In this document: positions 53,166 to 64,000 of the stretch, one piece after another
Layout of the letters: each line of letters begins with the position of its first letter
Numbering within the stretch: the stretch's first letter is position 1
Source of the DNA: Sialis fuliginosa
Taxonomy: Eukaryota > Arthropoda > Insecta > Megaloptera > Sialidae
Assembly (NCBI GenBank): GCA_961205875.1
Contig: OY540820.1
Location: 9,548,001 to 9,612,000, forward strand
Reading direction: 5' to 3'
Length of the DNA stretch: 64,000 bases
Program-made: the position numbers and the translations under genes
Notes under the pieces: generated by a model
Told to the model about the DNA's origin: nothing
Seen by the model: the letters and a program-made list of their open reading frames with translations, nothing else
The model's database searches: none

Positions 53166-53500
53166 AATGGCTGAGTTAATAAACCCACGAAGTTGAAAAC
53201 TTTAAAATAATATTTTAATTTCGACCAAAAAACTGCATCGATTTATCGGACAAAATTCTAATTTTTGAGGAGGTAAAAATAGTTCAAATATAAATAAAAA
53301 TTATCCTCAATTAAATACTTTCCAAGTAATAAGCTCTTAAAATTACATAAATAGTTCCCTGATGTTATTTGACAGTTATTTAAATATAATAAAAAGTTAC
53401 CAATTTTAAATTAATTTTGAAAGAAAAATTTATTCAGTTAAAATATTACCGCAGGCCAGACAAATTTCTTTTATCTACGTCTGGGTAATAGTTACTATTT
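53166..53500. other. A+T-rich gap, nothing recognised
   Basis: No supported feature. Confidence 0.5.
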
Positions 53501-53896
53501 TATTTACACCCCTTTCCCCAATTTATCTGCTAAGTAAGATTTTATATTATTAAGTTCTCGACTTTATTTTTATAATCACTAGGTTTATTGAATTTTTAAA
53601 AAAGTTATTACAAGTAATTGAATGCAGTGGAAGTCAGCGAAATTACTCCGGTAATTTATTTTCATTGGAACTATCCAAGTGACAACAACCAATCTGTTGT
53701 AAATTATTTACACGTCTTTCCCCAACTAAAACAGGGTTTTATATTATTAAGTTCTCGACCTTATTTTTGCAATCACGATGTTTATCGAATCTTTTAAAAG
53801 TTATTACAAGTAATTGAATGCAGAGGAAGTCAGCGAATTCACTCCGGTAATTTATTTTTATTGGAACTAGGCAAGTGTCAACAATCGATCTGTTGC
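53501..53896 (+). repeat. ~200-bp tandem duplication
   Basis: TTTATATTATTAAGTTCTCG, TTATTACAAGTAATTGAATG, GGAAGTCAGCGAA and CTCCGGTAATTTATTTT occur in the same order in 53501-53705 and 53706-53896. The copies have diverged by many substitutions and small indels. Confidence 0.9.
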
Positions 53897-54240
53897 CAAT
53901 TATTGGTAGTCATTCAAATGTAGTTGTAACAGATGTTTCTTTAGGCATTGATGATTACTCAATGTTAAAGTGTCATAAATCTTATCACTTGTAGCGATAT
54001 GTGTTTAAAGAAGTTAGATCTAAATAAAAACATTTCTTTTTGACATGAATAAACTTCTTTTTATTTCGTGTTGATACTAGTGATTTTTATTAGAATTTAA
54101 CTGAAGATACAACCACGACAGAACATTACTTACTTTAATTTTTTTTAATACTATTATGTATACGAAATATACATAAATAAATAAATGTATAAAAAATAAA
54201 TAATATAATAGTAGTGACGTTAAATATAAAAATAAATATA
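53897..54240. other. A+T-rich gap, nothing recognised
   Basis: No supported feature. Confidence 0.5.
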
Positions 54241-54365
54241 TAAATAAATAAGTATTGTGAAACCGATTTTTTTCGAAATCCGGATTTTGATGGAATTATC
54301 CATTTTGATCTTTCTGAATCGACTATTTTCGCCATGATGTCTGTGTGTCTGTCGGTCTGTCTGTA
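54241..54365 (+). repeat. Dispersed repeat, inverted partner of 52285-52400
   Basis: GAAACCGATTTTTTTCGAAA, TCCGGATTTTGATGGAATTA, CGACTATTTTCGCCATGATG and a following TCTGTGTGTCTGTCGGTCTG run. The last phrase again resembles retroposon tails. Confidence 0.75.
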
Positions 54366-56527
54366 AGCACTTTAACTCAAATACGACAAATCGTAGAAGG
54401 ATGAAATTTTATATTTAAGATTAATTTTTGCATGAGAAGAAAACGTATGTTTACTGATGTAGTTTTTTAATTTTTTGAATTAATTTGAAACAGTACGCAT
54501 TAGAGAAAAATGGCTAAGTTAAAAATTGTAGGTAATAGTATTATCTATAATTTATGTTCTATTCATTTTTGAAATATAAATTAATTATAATTCAAATGGT
54601 TCATAACAGAGAAGAAATCTATAGTTTATGTCCCATTCATTTTATTCTACCTTTTATTCGTTTATCAGAAATATGTTTTAATAAAATAAGAATCACGTAC
54701 ACTGTTCACTGTTAGGATTATGTATAAGAAAGTCCTGTGACTTCCATGGCAGATATTTTTATATCTATTTATTGTTTTGTTCAGAAAAAAAAATCAGATT
54801 TTCTCAACTTTTTCAAAAATCATCTTTACGTAATTATGGGTTTAAAATTTAATGCAAACATTACTATAAATATAAATTAAATGAAAATAAAAAAGTATTT
54901 ATTTAATATTAATATTTTGTTTCTTTTTTCAGGTAAGAATTGGACATACATATATTTCAACTGGTTTTAAGAAATTTGGTATGTTTTCTACATTATTTTA
55001 TTTTTAACAATAATATTTCAGTTCATAGCATGTGTGGAAATTATTTTACTGAGCAATTTTTAACATAAAAACGTATTGTTTATTTTCAAAACTTCTTTTA
55101 AAGATACTGACATTTTAGAAATCTTTTGAATGTAAATATTTTGCACATAGGAGAGCTAAGTTGTAAAAAGTATAGACTAAACATTTCTTTGATAAAATAT
55201 ATATTTGCGATGTAATACTTGGCACTGGGATGAATCGATAGATATACAATTAAACATAATACAAATAATATATATTGTACCATTAATGCAATTACTTATA
55301 TTTAGAACCTTCTCTTGAATTAGATTTTAACATTATAAACAATTAAGGGGTTACATTTAATGTATTAATTAATTTTTGACAATTTTTACTGGCTAAAAGG
55401 ATGTATAAACATCTTAAAAATGATATTCAAAAGGAATTATAAAAAAATATATATATATTTTAATTTTAGAGCAAAATAAGCAACCGAAAACTGCCAAACT
55501 GACATACTCTCGAAAAAAAGTCGGAACTAACGTCGATATTTGCATGTAGTAAAACAGTTGTCAAACGTTAAACTCATTTTTATCGAAACCACGTTTTTAA
55601 AAACTGCAGAAAACGTATCTTGGCCATTTTCAATTTGAAATTTTAACTGTAACTTCTTAGATAGATTTTACATCGAAGTACACACGATTTTTACGATTGG
55701 TTAACAATTGCGGATATATAAACAATGGATGCCATAGTACCTGTCAGTCAAAAAAAAATTTAATATATTTAAATTGGAAGTATATTCTTTAATATTCTTA
55801 TACCCCCAAAAATATTTTAGATTAAGAATCACTGCTATTGAGTTTATATTAAATTATATTATTATTCCTCTTTAATCACAGCTTGATAATTTATAAACAA
55901 AATTGAGTTCTGTTACTTTTTAGTTTCTATTTATTTGAATAGATTTACATAAACTATTACATGCATTCATGTATATTTTTGTGAACATTTAGAAATTGAT
56001 CTCAACCAGTCAGTGTTTTAGATAAAGTAAACAAATATGTATATTTAACTTTGCAGATTTCTTTTGTAAACATGACAATAATGTATGAATTAGGTCACAC
56101 ATATCATTCATGATGGTAATATTTATTATATTGTTAATCTCAAAATACCCTAGCGCCTGTGTCATAGGTGTAACATAAAATATAGACGTGGACAGTCAAT
56201 GAACTGCGAAATCAGAGAAGGAATTAGTTAGTTTTTTTTCAATACAGATTAGGGTAAGGCGGTCAGCAGGCAATAACGGTCACTGTCAAATATATAATTC
56301 CGAGAATACTTAAATAAAAAAATCGAGTTGTTGTTTTTTGTGGTTTGTGAGCTATTATTTTTTTAAGTTTACTTAAATATGGAGAAAATATTGTTTAGAA
56401 CAGAGAAATCATTGTTTTCAACTAATGAAAATAGATGGATTAACATAATATTCTATTATTAATATAATATTGTTTTCATTTTTATAGGAAGCAGATTTTC
56501 TTGATTTTGATCCAATTGAATTTGTTT
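54366..56527. other. A+T-rich stretch, nothing recognised
   Basis: The longest featureless interval. TAGGGTAAGGCGGTCAGCAG at about 56250 looks like one end of a GGGTAAA-type TA element, but no partner was found. Confidence 0.45.
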
Positions 56528-56605
56528 TATAAGGCTCAACTCAGATGAGCCACTGTACAGCTATTTTACTGGCAGTGCCGAGCCACTTTTAAGTTGAGTC
56601 TAAGA
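56528..56605 (+). other. Imperfect hairpin in A+T-rich DNA
   Basis: AAGGCTCAACTCAGATGAGC on the left and GAGCCACTTTTAAGTTGAGTC on the right can pair through GGCTCAACT/AGTTGAGTC and the inner GAGCCACTG/CAGTGCCGA. The size (about 75 nt) and G+C-richer stem resemble a small-RNA precursor or a solo pair of MITE ends. Evidence is thin. Confidence 0.25.
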
Positions 56606-57592
56606 TAATTTTATTCTATGTCGGCAGTTGTTTTTCTTGACTAACCTCAAATTATATAAAAATCATTGATGTGGACCAACTTTATTAATCATAAAAAATT
56701 CAGACGAAAAAATATTTCAACCACATTAAAGAAATCACTCAAATATATATTTTAAATACTTACCAATATGCCTTTCTTTCTTGTGGTAAAATATAATTGT
56801 TGACCTATTTCCAAGAACTAAAAAAATATCATATTTCAAAACAAGCACAGTGAATATTCATAATACTGTCTTTTATTTTTAACAAGCTTTTAACTGTCCA
56901 TTAACAAAATGTGCATTTATAATTTAAGAAAACCTGTGGTTTTCTTTGTAATAATTTTCATGATATTAACATTTTAATTTACATAGAGATTTTAAAACAT
57001 CTGTCAGAAAAACTGTAAATGAAAAATATAGATCATTATATAATAAAATGTAAAGGATCAACAAAGTACGTCATGAATAAAATACATAACTTTTTTTTTT
57101 TATTTCTAAAACTGCGGCTCTCAAATTTAGTTATATAATATATACCTAATTCGTATTTTTGGATAAAGTAAAAAAATGTCAGTCGAAAAAATTGTCAGCA
57201 AAGGGCATTTTATTTACTTACAATTAACTAGTCTGCGCACTTCGTCAAGGCTTTCATTTTATTGTAAAATAAACAACCGGCTGCGAGACTACAAACATAT
57301 TGTCCAATATTTGCTATTGAGAAAGTGGGCCAGCATTTTTTCAAATGCATAATGACATATGTACTCAGAGGAAACACATGTTTATAAAACGCACAAGAAA
57401 ATGCATATGCTAATGATAGCGGAAGACATGTTATTCAATAAAATATCTTTCTTTCTATTGTAAAATGAATTACGGCTTTAAAAATGTTAAGAAATAATGT
57501 AACTCCATACAGAGTTACCATGAGTGTAAAACAAAATAATTCAATGATTTCACAGCCCGACATCATTTTTGGTGGCTTTTGGAAGCTTTTGG
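56606..57592. other. A+T-rich stretch, nothing recognised
   Basis: No supported feature. Confidence 0.5.
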
Positions 57593-58122
57593 CGTACTGA
57601 AATCGAATCCGTTGCCCAAATTGTGCTCCGTCACGTCAGATTTTTTATATAATCTAACCTAAAAGTGTCCAAAATAACGATTTTGGTAATATTTAAGAAT
57701 TTATTACCAAGTAGGTAAATTTTTTCTAAAGTTTTTGTGTATGGTAAGAAGTAGTACTATTATTCCTCTTTAAAATAAATTTTTACTTTCTACTGTACGA
57801 TTTTTTTTCACCGAAATAAACTAGTTTGAAGTTATTGTTAATGTATAGTAAAGTCTATTGTGTCACTGTGTCTACAATATTAAGAAAAATATCATATATT
57901 CAAACTAGTATATTTCGGTGAAAAAAAATCGTACACTAAAAAATAAAAAATCGTTTTAAAGAGGAATAATAGTACTACTTCCTACCATGAACGAAAAAAA
58001 AAACTACTTGGTAATACATTCTTAAACATTGTCAAAATCTTCATTTTGACACTTTTAGGTTAGATTATATCAAAAACCTGACGTGATGGAGCAATTCGGG
58101 TGACGGATTCGGTTTCAGCACG
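57593..58122. mobile_element. Giant foldback, arms ~235 bp
   Basis: The left arm from CGTACTGAAATCGAATCCGT and the right arm ending ACGGATTCGGTTTCAGCACG are inverted copies. Shared blocks in order: CACGTCAGRTTTTT, ATAATCTAACCTAAAAGTGT, TTACCAAGTAG, GAAGTAGTACTATTATTCCT, CTTTAAAA and GTACGATTTTTTTTCACCGA, AATAWACTAGTTTGAA. The loop is about 70 bp (57830-57900). No terminal duplication was fixed and no transposase is present. It may be a foldback MITE or an inverted duplication; its RNA would be a long double strand. Confidence 0.85.
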
Positions 58123-58277
58123 TCAATAAACTCGAAAATCACTTATTGAAGTAGAGACACCAGTACAAAAAAAAAGTATTTTTTTGTCGGCCTGTATAAT
58201 CTCTCGAATCTTTCCTTATGATGTTCATCCTGAGTTATATAAGATTTAACAACATGCTCGTACTAGAAGAGTAATAA

Positions 58278-58571
58278 GCAGTAAAGGAAAATGTGACGCA
58301 AACTGGAGAAAATTTTTATTCAGATTACCATATAATGCGAAATGCCAAAACTTCGCATGGAAGAATTAACAAAATATTTGATATCCTTTGGTATTTAGAC
58401 CGATTTGTTGACATTCCGATATCCACCCAGGCAACGCCGAGTACAATAGCTAGTTTGTATAATATTTTTAACAAAACAAAAGCATTAAAAGTTGTTGAGT
58501 CTGGGTATTTTCATAAAACAAATTGTATTTCGTCGTATAAGGACCTTATTGTTAGTGAAATATTAATTTAG
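58278..58571 (+). CDS. Unassigned open frame, possible exon or relic
   Basis: Open from just after a TAA at 58275-58277 to a stop at 58569-58571. The first in-frame ATG is at about 58335 (in YHIMRNAK). Segments such as GRINKIFDILWYLDRFVDIP and TIASLYNIFNKTKALKVVES have a protein-like mix, and the DNA is less A+T-rich than its flanks. I recognise no family, signal or transmembrane segment. No splice sites were verified. Confidence 0.22.
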   Translation, partial: AVKENVTQTGENFYSDYHIMRNAKTSHGRINKIFDILWYLDRFVDIPISTQATPSTIASLYNIFNKTKALKVVESGYFHKTNCISSYKDLIVSEILI

Positions 58572-58932
58572 TTGGTCATAAATTTGTAAAACACCTTATA
58601 TAAATTATTTTGTATTGTATGCTAATTCATTCAAACAAATAAAAAATAGTATTGTTAAATGTTAAAAATACCTGCATAAAATGGCAGGTCAAATTAAGGT
58701 CAATATTATCAGTAATTTTAAGGTTAACTTATTGATGTGACTAGATGATTATTAGGTTTAATTGTTTTTATATACCAATAATAAATCTTTAGTGCCAATT
58801 TACTATTGCACCTTGAAAAATGATTATAACGAACTCTGGTTAATTCTAATTCATTTACGACTTTTCCGTTTTATTTGACATCACGTAAGAAGCCCTATAG
58901 GGTTAGAAATTTAAGGAAATTGTATTATTATG
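58572..58932. other. A+T-rich gap, nothing recognised
   Basis: No supported feature. Confidence 0.5.
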
Positions 58933-58934
58933 TA

Positions 58935-59727
58935 GGGGAAAGTCGGTTAATTTGGACCACGTTTTTTAATTAAGATATTAAGTATATTAGTTTTAGGTTT
59001 AGACAAATTATTTTTGTATGAAATGAAACATATTTTATAGATATTTTTTTTATTAAGTATTAATAAATATAATTATTATATATTCGACAGAAATCAACAA
59101 AATGTAAGATCGAAGCTTTGTTTCAATTTAGCTAACCGGTACTGTAAATTGGACCACGGGGTGGCTAATTTGAATTTTAATAGAATCTTAACTAAAATAT
59201 ACCTGTACACAAAATATAATATATATTTATGAATTACAGACTATCAAAAAATTATTTATCATAAGTATTAAAACAAAAAAATTATAAGAAATCAGTATCG
59301 TTACATTATTTCATTTAAATTATTCAAAAAAGACAATCATCACATATGTCAGGATTATTTCATGATTCCAGCTATGGCAACTACGTGTGGTCCATTTTAA
59401 CCAACAATGTGAAAAGTGAGAAAAAAATCTAACAAAAATATAACCTATCAAAGCCATCAATCAATCCATGACAGTTAATTGTTGATAAATTGCTGCTGCA
59501 AACTATAAATTAAAAACGCTGTACGCTTACCTTTGTACTAACTACACCCTTAGCACGAATCACTCAAAATTACATCAAAAATCATTTATTTAAATTTGCG
59601 GAAACAAAACAATATAGGTAGCCGATATGCAATAGAGTTAGGCGCCTATCGCACAGTGTTGCCATTTAAGAAATCAAAAAACTACTTTTCGAGATATGAG
59701 GTTGGTCCAATATACCATACTTTCCCC
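58935..59727. mobile_element. TA-flanked element GGGGAAAGTCGG...TTGGACCA
   Basis: Left end GGGGAAAGTCGGTTAATTTG with GACCACG. Right end, inverted, GGGGAAAGTATGGTATATTG with GACCAACC (ending 59727). TA lies at 58933-58934 and 59728-59729. The motif TTGGACCAC recurs inside (about 59151) and as GTGGTCCATTTTAACC (about 59387). No transposase; probably a Tc1/mariner-like MITE. Confidence 0.8.
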
Positions 59728-59729
59728 TA

Positions 59730-60595
59730 TAATAAAATTTTGTTTTTTCGTAAAATTCTGTAGGCAATACAAATTTGTCAAAATTCTAATTACTTTGGAT
59801 TAGGAAAAAAATGTTTTATAAACATTGACTAACGAAGTATTCATAACGTTAGATATGAATTTAGTTAAATATAGAATAAAACTGACCCTTAATTCTAAAG
59901 AGAATATCAACATCTATTCAGTCGATTCACAGTAGGTAATAATTCGGCTTTAATACTGACCACTCGTAACAACAGATCATATTTTAACAAAGATTAATGA
60001 CCTACTGTGATACAACACAAGGTTTATAAAGAGCACCATCAACACTACCCCTCCCACCCACACGACAATAATACAAATAACATAAAAAAGTTCCATCACA
60101 TTTGATTGTGTCTTTTTAAAAACATTGCTACAAAAGAATCATCACTAGCATACGTGACAAAAGGTAGAAACGTTGGATTGTGTATTGTTATTCGTCTAGA
60201 TGGTAGACAATGGTGCTCTCTCTGGCCGGAATTGCAGAACTGTTGGACTTGTTTTTTCGTCCTGTTTCAAGGGCAATGGAAGTATTGTAGAATTGTAATG
60301 GTCTATTGCGGATTCGATAGAGTCTATTGGTGTTTGTTCAGTTGACACAGTATGAAAATGATTGTATTTATTTTTTAATGTAATTTGCAATGGCTTTTGT
60401 ATGGTTAGGTTGGATAACGGAGTCGGTGAACGTTTGATAGTTGGGAGTTAATTCAGTTTATATTTTGGTAAAGACATTGTACATATTTATTTATAAATTT
60501 AAATTTAATATTTATTTTATAAATTTATGCATTTCTCATGTTTCTACGGTATTACCTACTTACTATTTTATATGAAAGTTAGGAAATAAAAGTAT
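59730..60595. other. Intergenic with overlapping antisense frames
   Basis: A G+C-richer patch at 60160-60350 is open on both strands: plus 60106-60345 (79 codons) and minus 60196-60390 (64 codons). Neither starts at ATG. The minus frame (TPIDSIESAIDHYNSTILPL) looks more protein-like, but no splice sites or homologue are recognised, so neither is called. Confidence 0.3.
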
Positions 60596-60609
60596 TTGTA
60601 TACTTACTA

Positions 60610-60811
60610 TGGATCTTGGCTTCTGGGTGTAAGTCGCGTCGATTTGGTCGTGTTATCGGTCAACGTTTCTGAAAGTGCACTTCCAGAAGATCCCTGAAGA
60701 TGCCCACTGCAATGTGTGACGAAACGTTGGCCGATAACACGACCAAATCGACGCTGTGCTTACACCCAGAAGCCAAGATCCATATCAAGATCACCGCGGA
60801 AACCTCAAGAC
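60610..60811. mobile_element. Inverted Penelope-like short insertion with ~15-bp TSD
   Basis: Flanked by TTGTATACTTACTA (60596-60609) and TTGTATATACTTACTA (60812-60827), which differ only by one TA. Arms TGGATCTTGGCTTCTGGGTG...TTGGTCGTGTTATCG and its inverse fold back around a centre with two AGATC-CCTGAAGATG-like strings. CTGAAGA (60694-60700) and CGAAAC (60720-60725) enclose a weak CAC/GTG stem, a degenerate hammerhead-like core. The tail continues GATCACCGCGGAAACCTCAA with no A-tail. It parallels the 9087 insertion in plan but not in sequence family. Confidence 0.7.
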
Positions 60812-60827
60812 TTGTATATACTTACTA

Positions 60828-61290
60828 ATCAATACTTATTTATTTTATATTTTTTGTTTGGACTATACGTAATGTTTTTAAATAATATACATACATATTT
60901 AACCCTCTCATACATGTAGAATCAATACTTTGCCCTGCCTAATACCGATTATATTCATTTCGATAACATTGTTAATTTCATGTGAAAATAATATAACCTA
61001 CAACCTTTTTTTAATGTACAATATTTATTCTTTAAACTGTTTAATAGAATGTTTTCAGATTAATATAAAAACTCAATATATTGTAATCAGCTTATATGCG
61101 GTCTGTAAGAGGATTAAATTTACTCCCCATCCCTTTTCCCCACCACTTTACAGCAGTTAAGACAAATAAGTTAAGTACATACGTTGTATATAAAACGTAT
61201 TATTAAAATTAATTGATTTGGTATAGAAAAAAATGTCTAGCTATGAAAATATATGTGTTGTATTTTGAACTGTTTACTTAAAATGTGTTA
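60828..61290. other. A+T-rich stretch, nothing recognised
   Basis: Frames of 67 and 76 codons here are A+T filler. Confidence 0.45.
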
Positions 61291-61292
61291 TA

Positions 61293-61474
61293 GGGTCGAG
61301 CGGGGTAAATATGAAACACGAAAAAAATGGGGTAAAAGTGAAACAAGCTTGCAACTAAAAAAGTAATTTGTTTATAGGAGAATTATAAAAACTGACATCA
61401 TCATTAAAGGTTTGTTAAAGCGACTTGAAAATATTAATCGCCTAATAAGTGACGTGTCATCCTTACATATTTAT
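61293..61474 (+). mobile_element. GGGTCGAGCGGGGTAAA element, truncated copy
   Basis: TA|GGGTCGAGCGGGGTAAATAT, GAAACAAGCTTGCAACTAAA and CTGACATCATCATTAA match the left third of 62730-63292 with few changes, then diverge at about 61474. The right end is absent. Confidence 0.88.
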
Positions 61475-61589
61475 GTAATTTTTATTTATTATTATTTTTT
61501 TTATTTTGTTTAAATTGAAGCATCCGTATTAAGTAAAATTCTGCATGCTTTCTTTTGCATCGATATTGCTCGTAAACTGTTTATCCTAT

Positions 61590-61969
61590 GATAAATGAGT
61601 AAAGTATATTTTTGTGTATTTTGTGTCCTACAATCTTATTCCAATGTCTAATTCAGGAAAAAATTAAAGAAAAAAAATACTAGATAAAAATCGATGGGCC
61701 CACTGGCCTCATACAGCCCTGATCTAAATTATAATTGCTCAATACTGGAAATCGATAACACTTTTAAATAATAAACCCTGTATCAAACATAACTTTAGCA
61801 CAATGGGGTCTCCAGATATTAAATAAAAACTAATTTTTAATAAAATCTTTGTAGGGCTGTAGCCCCCTTACGAAAAATTTCCGGACACATGTTCATGTAA
61901 TGTTTTTTGCTTAAAATATTTTTCTTAATTTACTGTTCAAGTTTGGCACGACAGCACTGAATCACCCTG
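61590..61969 (+). mobile_element. Second copy of the 7.1-kb foldback family (centre and right arm)
   Basis: AAGTATATTTTTGTGTATTTTG, ATCGATGGGCCCACTGGCCT, CTGGAAATCGATAACACTTT, CAATGGGGTCTCCAGATATT and TTTTTTGCTTAAAATATTT follow the 7268-7634 sequence. It ends CACTGAATCACCCTG|TA (61969). The left arm is missing, so it can no longer fold back. Confidence 0.82.
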
Positions 61970-61971
61970 TA

Positions 61972-62727
61972 TAGTGTTAAGGGCATTATCTGACACGTGT
62001 TGGAATTTTTAAAAGAGTACATACACTTAAATGGATTTAAAAAAATCAGATACGCTTTTTTCATTATTTTTTTGGCGAGAGGGGGAGGGGGAGTTTTCAC
62101 AGTGAAGATAATAAGTAACTATCATTAATTTATTTTATTCCTATGAAAACAATTATTTTTGTTACTATTTTTTAAATAAATAAAAATATTACTTGTAGTA
62201 TAAATAAATTAATAAAAATTAAGATGATTTTATTAAGATACGATGTTTTATCATAAAACTCGTGGTTGTTATTTAAAAATTTGTATTAATCAGCAGATTC
62301 TAACACTTGAGATGTTATATCCGATGTTATTCAAGGAATATGATGCCTAATAATTACTGTCAGCAAAACATGCAAATGTTAACGGTATTATTGTTTCTTA
62401 AAACTGATTTTGATTGAATTCTTAATATACAATACACAGGTCGATATGATATGGTTTCAAAGAACTGATTTAACCCAGCGTCATACATAAACAAAAGCGA
62501 GCATAAAACCTGCTATTCTATATATAGAACGCTGGGCGTTAACGGGTTAATGATTTTGGAGGTTTTTGGTGGGCTTAACCAAATCATTTCCTTAAATTTC
62601 ACATTTTCAATATATCCTAATTTAAATGTAGAGTATATTGATGATAAAAATTTCAATTGACTTGTTAGTCTTAGAGGATAAAAATGCAGTTTTATTCAGA
62701 ATCAATTATTCTTTTTTTATCCATTGG
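61972..62727. other. A+T-rich stretch, nothing recognised
   Basis: A purine patch GAGAGGGGGAGGGGGAG at about 62077 is the only contrast. Confidence 0.5.
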
Positions 62728-62729
62728 TA

Positions 62730-63292
62730 GGGTCGAGCGGGGTAAATATGAAACACCAAAAAAATGGGGTAAAAATGAAACAAGCTTGCAACTAAAAAAT
62801 TAATTTGTTTATAGGAGAATTATAAAAACTGACATCATCATTAACGGTTTGTTAAAGCGACCTGAAAATATGAATCACCTAATAAGTGATGTGTCACCCC
62901 TACAGATTTCCCTGTTAGTCGATGTCAAAACGTGTGAATTCAATTGTAATTCTTTGCACATAACTTTCTGTATAGCTCAGATATTAATTAAAGTTACAAT
63001 TTCACATTGATATGCCACAAAGAAGATAAATCAAAGTTGCCTTTGTAGCTTTTCTTTTAATTTTTCGAGAAATATTTTCCATTAGAGCCCTGTTTCACTT
63101 TTTCCCTCACCTGTTTCACCTTTTCCCAAATTAGAGGTTAAAAATGAAACACATACAGTTCAAATGACGTAAGTATTTAAAATGGTTATATAAGCACATC
63201 TAGTAGAAAAAATTAAAGTATGAATTTGTATCGTTAACTAGCAAAAAACATGAAAGATTTGTATTTTGTTTCACTTTTACCCCAGTTGACCC
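62730..63292 (+). mobile_element. TA-flanked element GGGTCGAGCGGGGTAAATATGA
   Basis: Left GGGTCGAGCGGGGTAAATAT with GAAACACC. Right, inverted, GGGTCAACTGGGGTAAAAGT with GAAACAAA (ending 63292). TA at 62728-62729 and 63293-63294. The GGGGTAAAnnTGAAACA motif recurs inside: GGGGTAAAAATGAAACA near the left, then CTGTTTCACTTTTTCCC, CTGTTTCACCTTTTCCC and GGTTAAAAATGAAACAC at 63090-63155. Non-coding, Tc1/mariner-like by target. Confidence 0.87.
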
Positions 63293-63294
63293 TA

Positions 63295-64000
63295 TGTTTA
63301 GAATTTCATGAACTGTTCTATTCATTGCGTATCTCCCCTACATAAAATAATGATTAAAAATTAATGTATTAAAAAATATAACTCTTCAGCATCCCTGATT
63401 GTATTCATATTAATAAAAGTACCATTTTAATTATAATGATTATTTGTGCATTTTTGTTAAATGTCGCTTATTCATTATTATATCGAATTTAACAGGATGT
63501 CTGTATAGCAATGTGATATGTAACTATTTTATAAAATTGTATGGCATTACAAATTTTGTAACGCTATATTAGTTGAGAAAAGTCCATTATAGGATAAAAC
63601 TATACAATATGCCCTAGTTGACAAAACACCCCACAGCTTTATTACACACACAAACAAAGCTACATCTGTGTAAGCGAAACGTGTGGCTTAGCAACAATTA
63701 CTTTCGTACATAATTGGAGTAAGCTGTGTTTCTTATGTTTATTACTAGAATACATTAAAAAATAGTTTTCAGGCTTCTAAACATATTGCGGTGAGTACCA
63801 TTAAAATTCATTTTTGTCACACACTTTATACTATACACCAAATTGGCTAAAATATGTAGAAACTTGATAAAAAAGAAGCAATGAAAAATAAGTAATTAAA
63901 CAAATTTTGTTTACATATTTATAATTTAGTTAGGGACATTTCGTCACTGAACTGTTTACAAAACGCCCCAAGAAAGAGTTTACATTTTTTGATAACTATT
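63295..64000. other. A+T-rich stretch with two related short strings
   Basis: TTGACAAAACACCCCACAG (about 63619) and TTTACAAAACGCCCCAAG (about 63955) are similar direct strings about 340 bp apart and may belong to an unrecognised repeat running off the window. Confidence 0.35.

Noticed and set aside
60106..60390. Sense and antisense frames in a G+C-richer patch
   Set aside because: Neither begins with ATG, neither has a recognisable motif, and mutual overlap suggests composition rather than coding.
1..64000. tRNA, rRNA and prokaryotic features
   Set aside because: No B-box-like GGTTCRANTCC with cloverleaf arms, no ribosomal sequence and no ribosome-binding sites or operons were seen; the sequence is eukaryotic repeat-rich DNA.

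Overview
This is eukaryotic, gene-poor, very A+T-rich DNA (roughly 70-75% A+T by eye). No coding gene could be recognised: the open frames are short, mostly lack an ATG or lie inside repeats, and none matches a family I can name with confidence. There is no tRNA, rRNA, operon or prokaryotic signal. The repeats point to an insect. There are many TA-, TTA- and 8-bp-duplication MITEs, an RTE-like retroposon tail ending in GAAGCCGCGGGTAGCAGCTA (about 16.8 kb), and a TAGGTTTCCGTAG...CTTGGCCG repeat (50.5-51.1 kb) of a type familiar from lepidopteran and hemipteran genomes. I cannot assign an order or species.

What the window does contain is a dense, partly nested collection of non-autonomous transposons, many bounded to the base by terminal inverted repeats (TIRs) and target-site duplications (TSDs). 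hAT-type elements (8-bp TSD) lie at 3.9, 6.5, 10.9, 13.8, 21.5, 24.4, 25.5, 33.5 and 48.8 kb. PIF/Harbinger-type elements (TTA TSD) lie at 24.0 and 27.3 kb, with a possible third family at 8.5 and 49.8 kb. TA-flanked Tc1/mariner/pogo-type elements lie at 7.1, 9.8, 12.2, 30.0, 31.4, 36.8, 39.1, 58.9 and 62.7 kb. A five-copy MITE family with TIR AGGTACTGGCACCAG lies at 0, 14.7, 19.0, 22.9 and 31.9 kb, and a TTAA-flanked element at 20.1 kb. Long foldback elements sit at 7.1, 9.8 and 57.6 kb. Two short inverted insertions (9.1 and 60.6 kb) have 12-16 bp TSDs and Penelope-like, hammerhead-like cores. There are two ~155-160 bp satellite arrays (37.8-38.6 and 44.3-45.3 kb).

The most interesting patterns are these. 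(1) Several families fill their bodies with reiterated copies of the motif found in their own TIR: GTACTCGAGTAC at 33.5 kb, CTCACG/CACGCCCG at 21.5 kb, AATAGTTG at 24.4 kb, GCACCCCCCTGGCAAA at 48.8 kb, GGGGTAAAnnTGAAACA at 62.7 kb and TTGGACCAC at 58.9 kb. (2) A TIR element at 43.5 kb is flanked by an exact 35-bp direct repeat and shares an indel-free ~56-codon frame with a partial copy at 13.4 kb. (3) A tandem array at 37.8 kb appears to be amplified from the inside of a hAT-type element that is dispersed elsewhere in the window. (4) A small unassigned open region at 43.2-43.4 kb reads like a first exon with a cysteine-rich segment.

The intervals between these elements are A+T-rich unique sequence or unrecognisably decayed repeats; they are listed with whatever can be seen in them.
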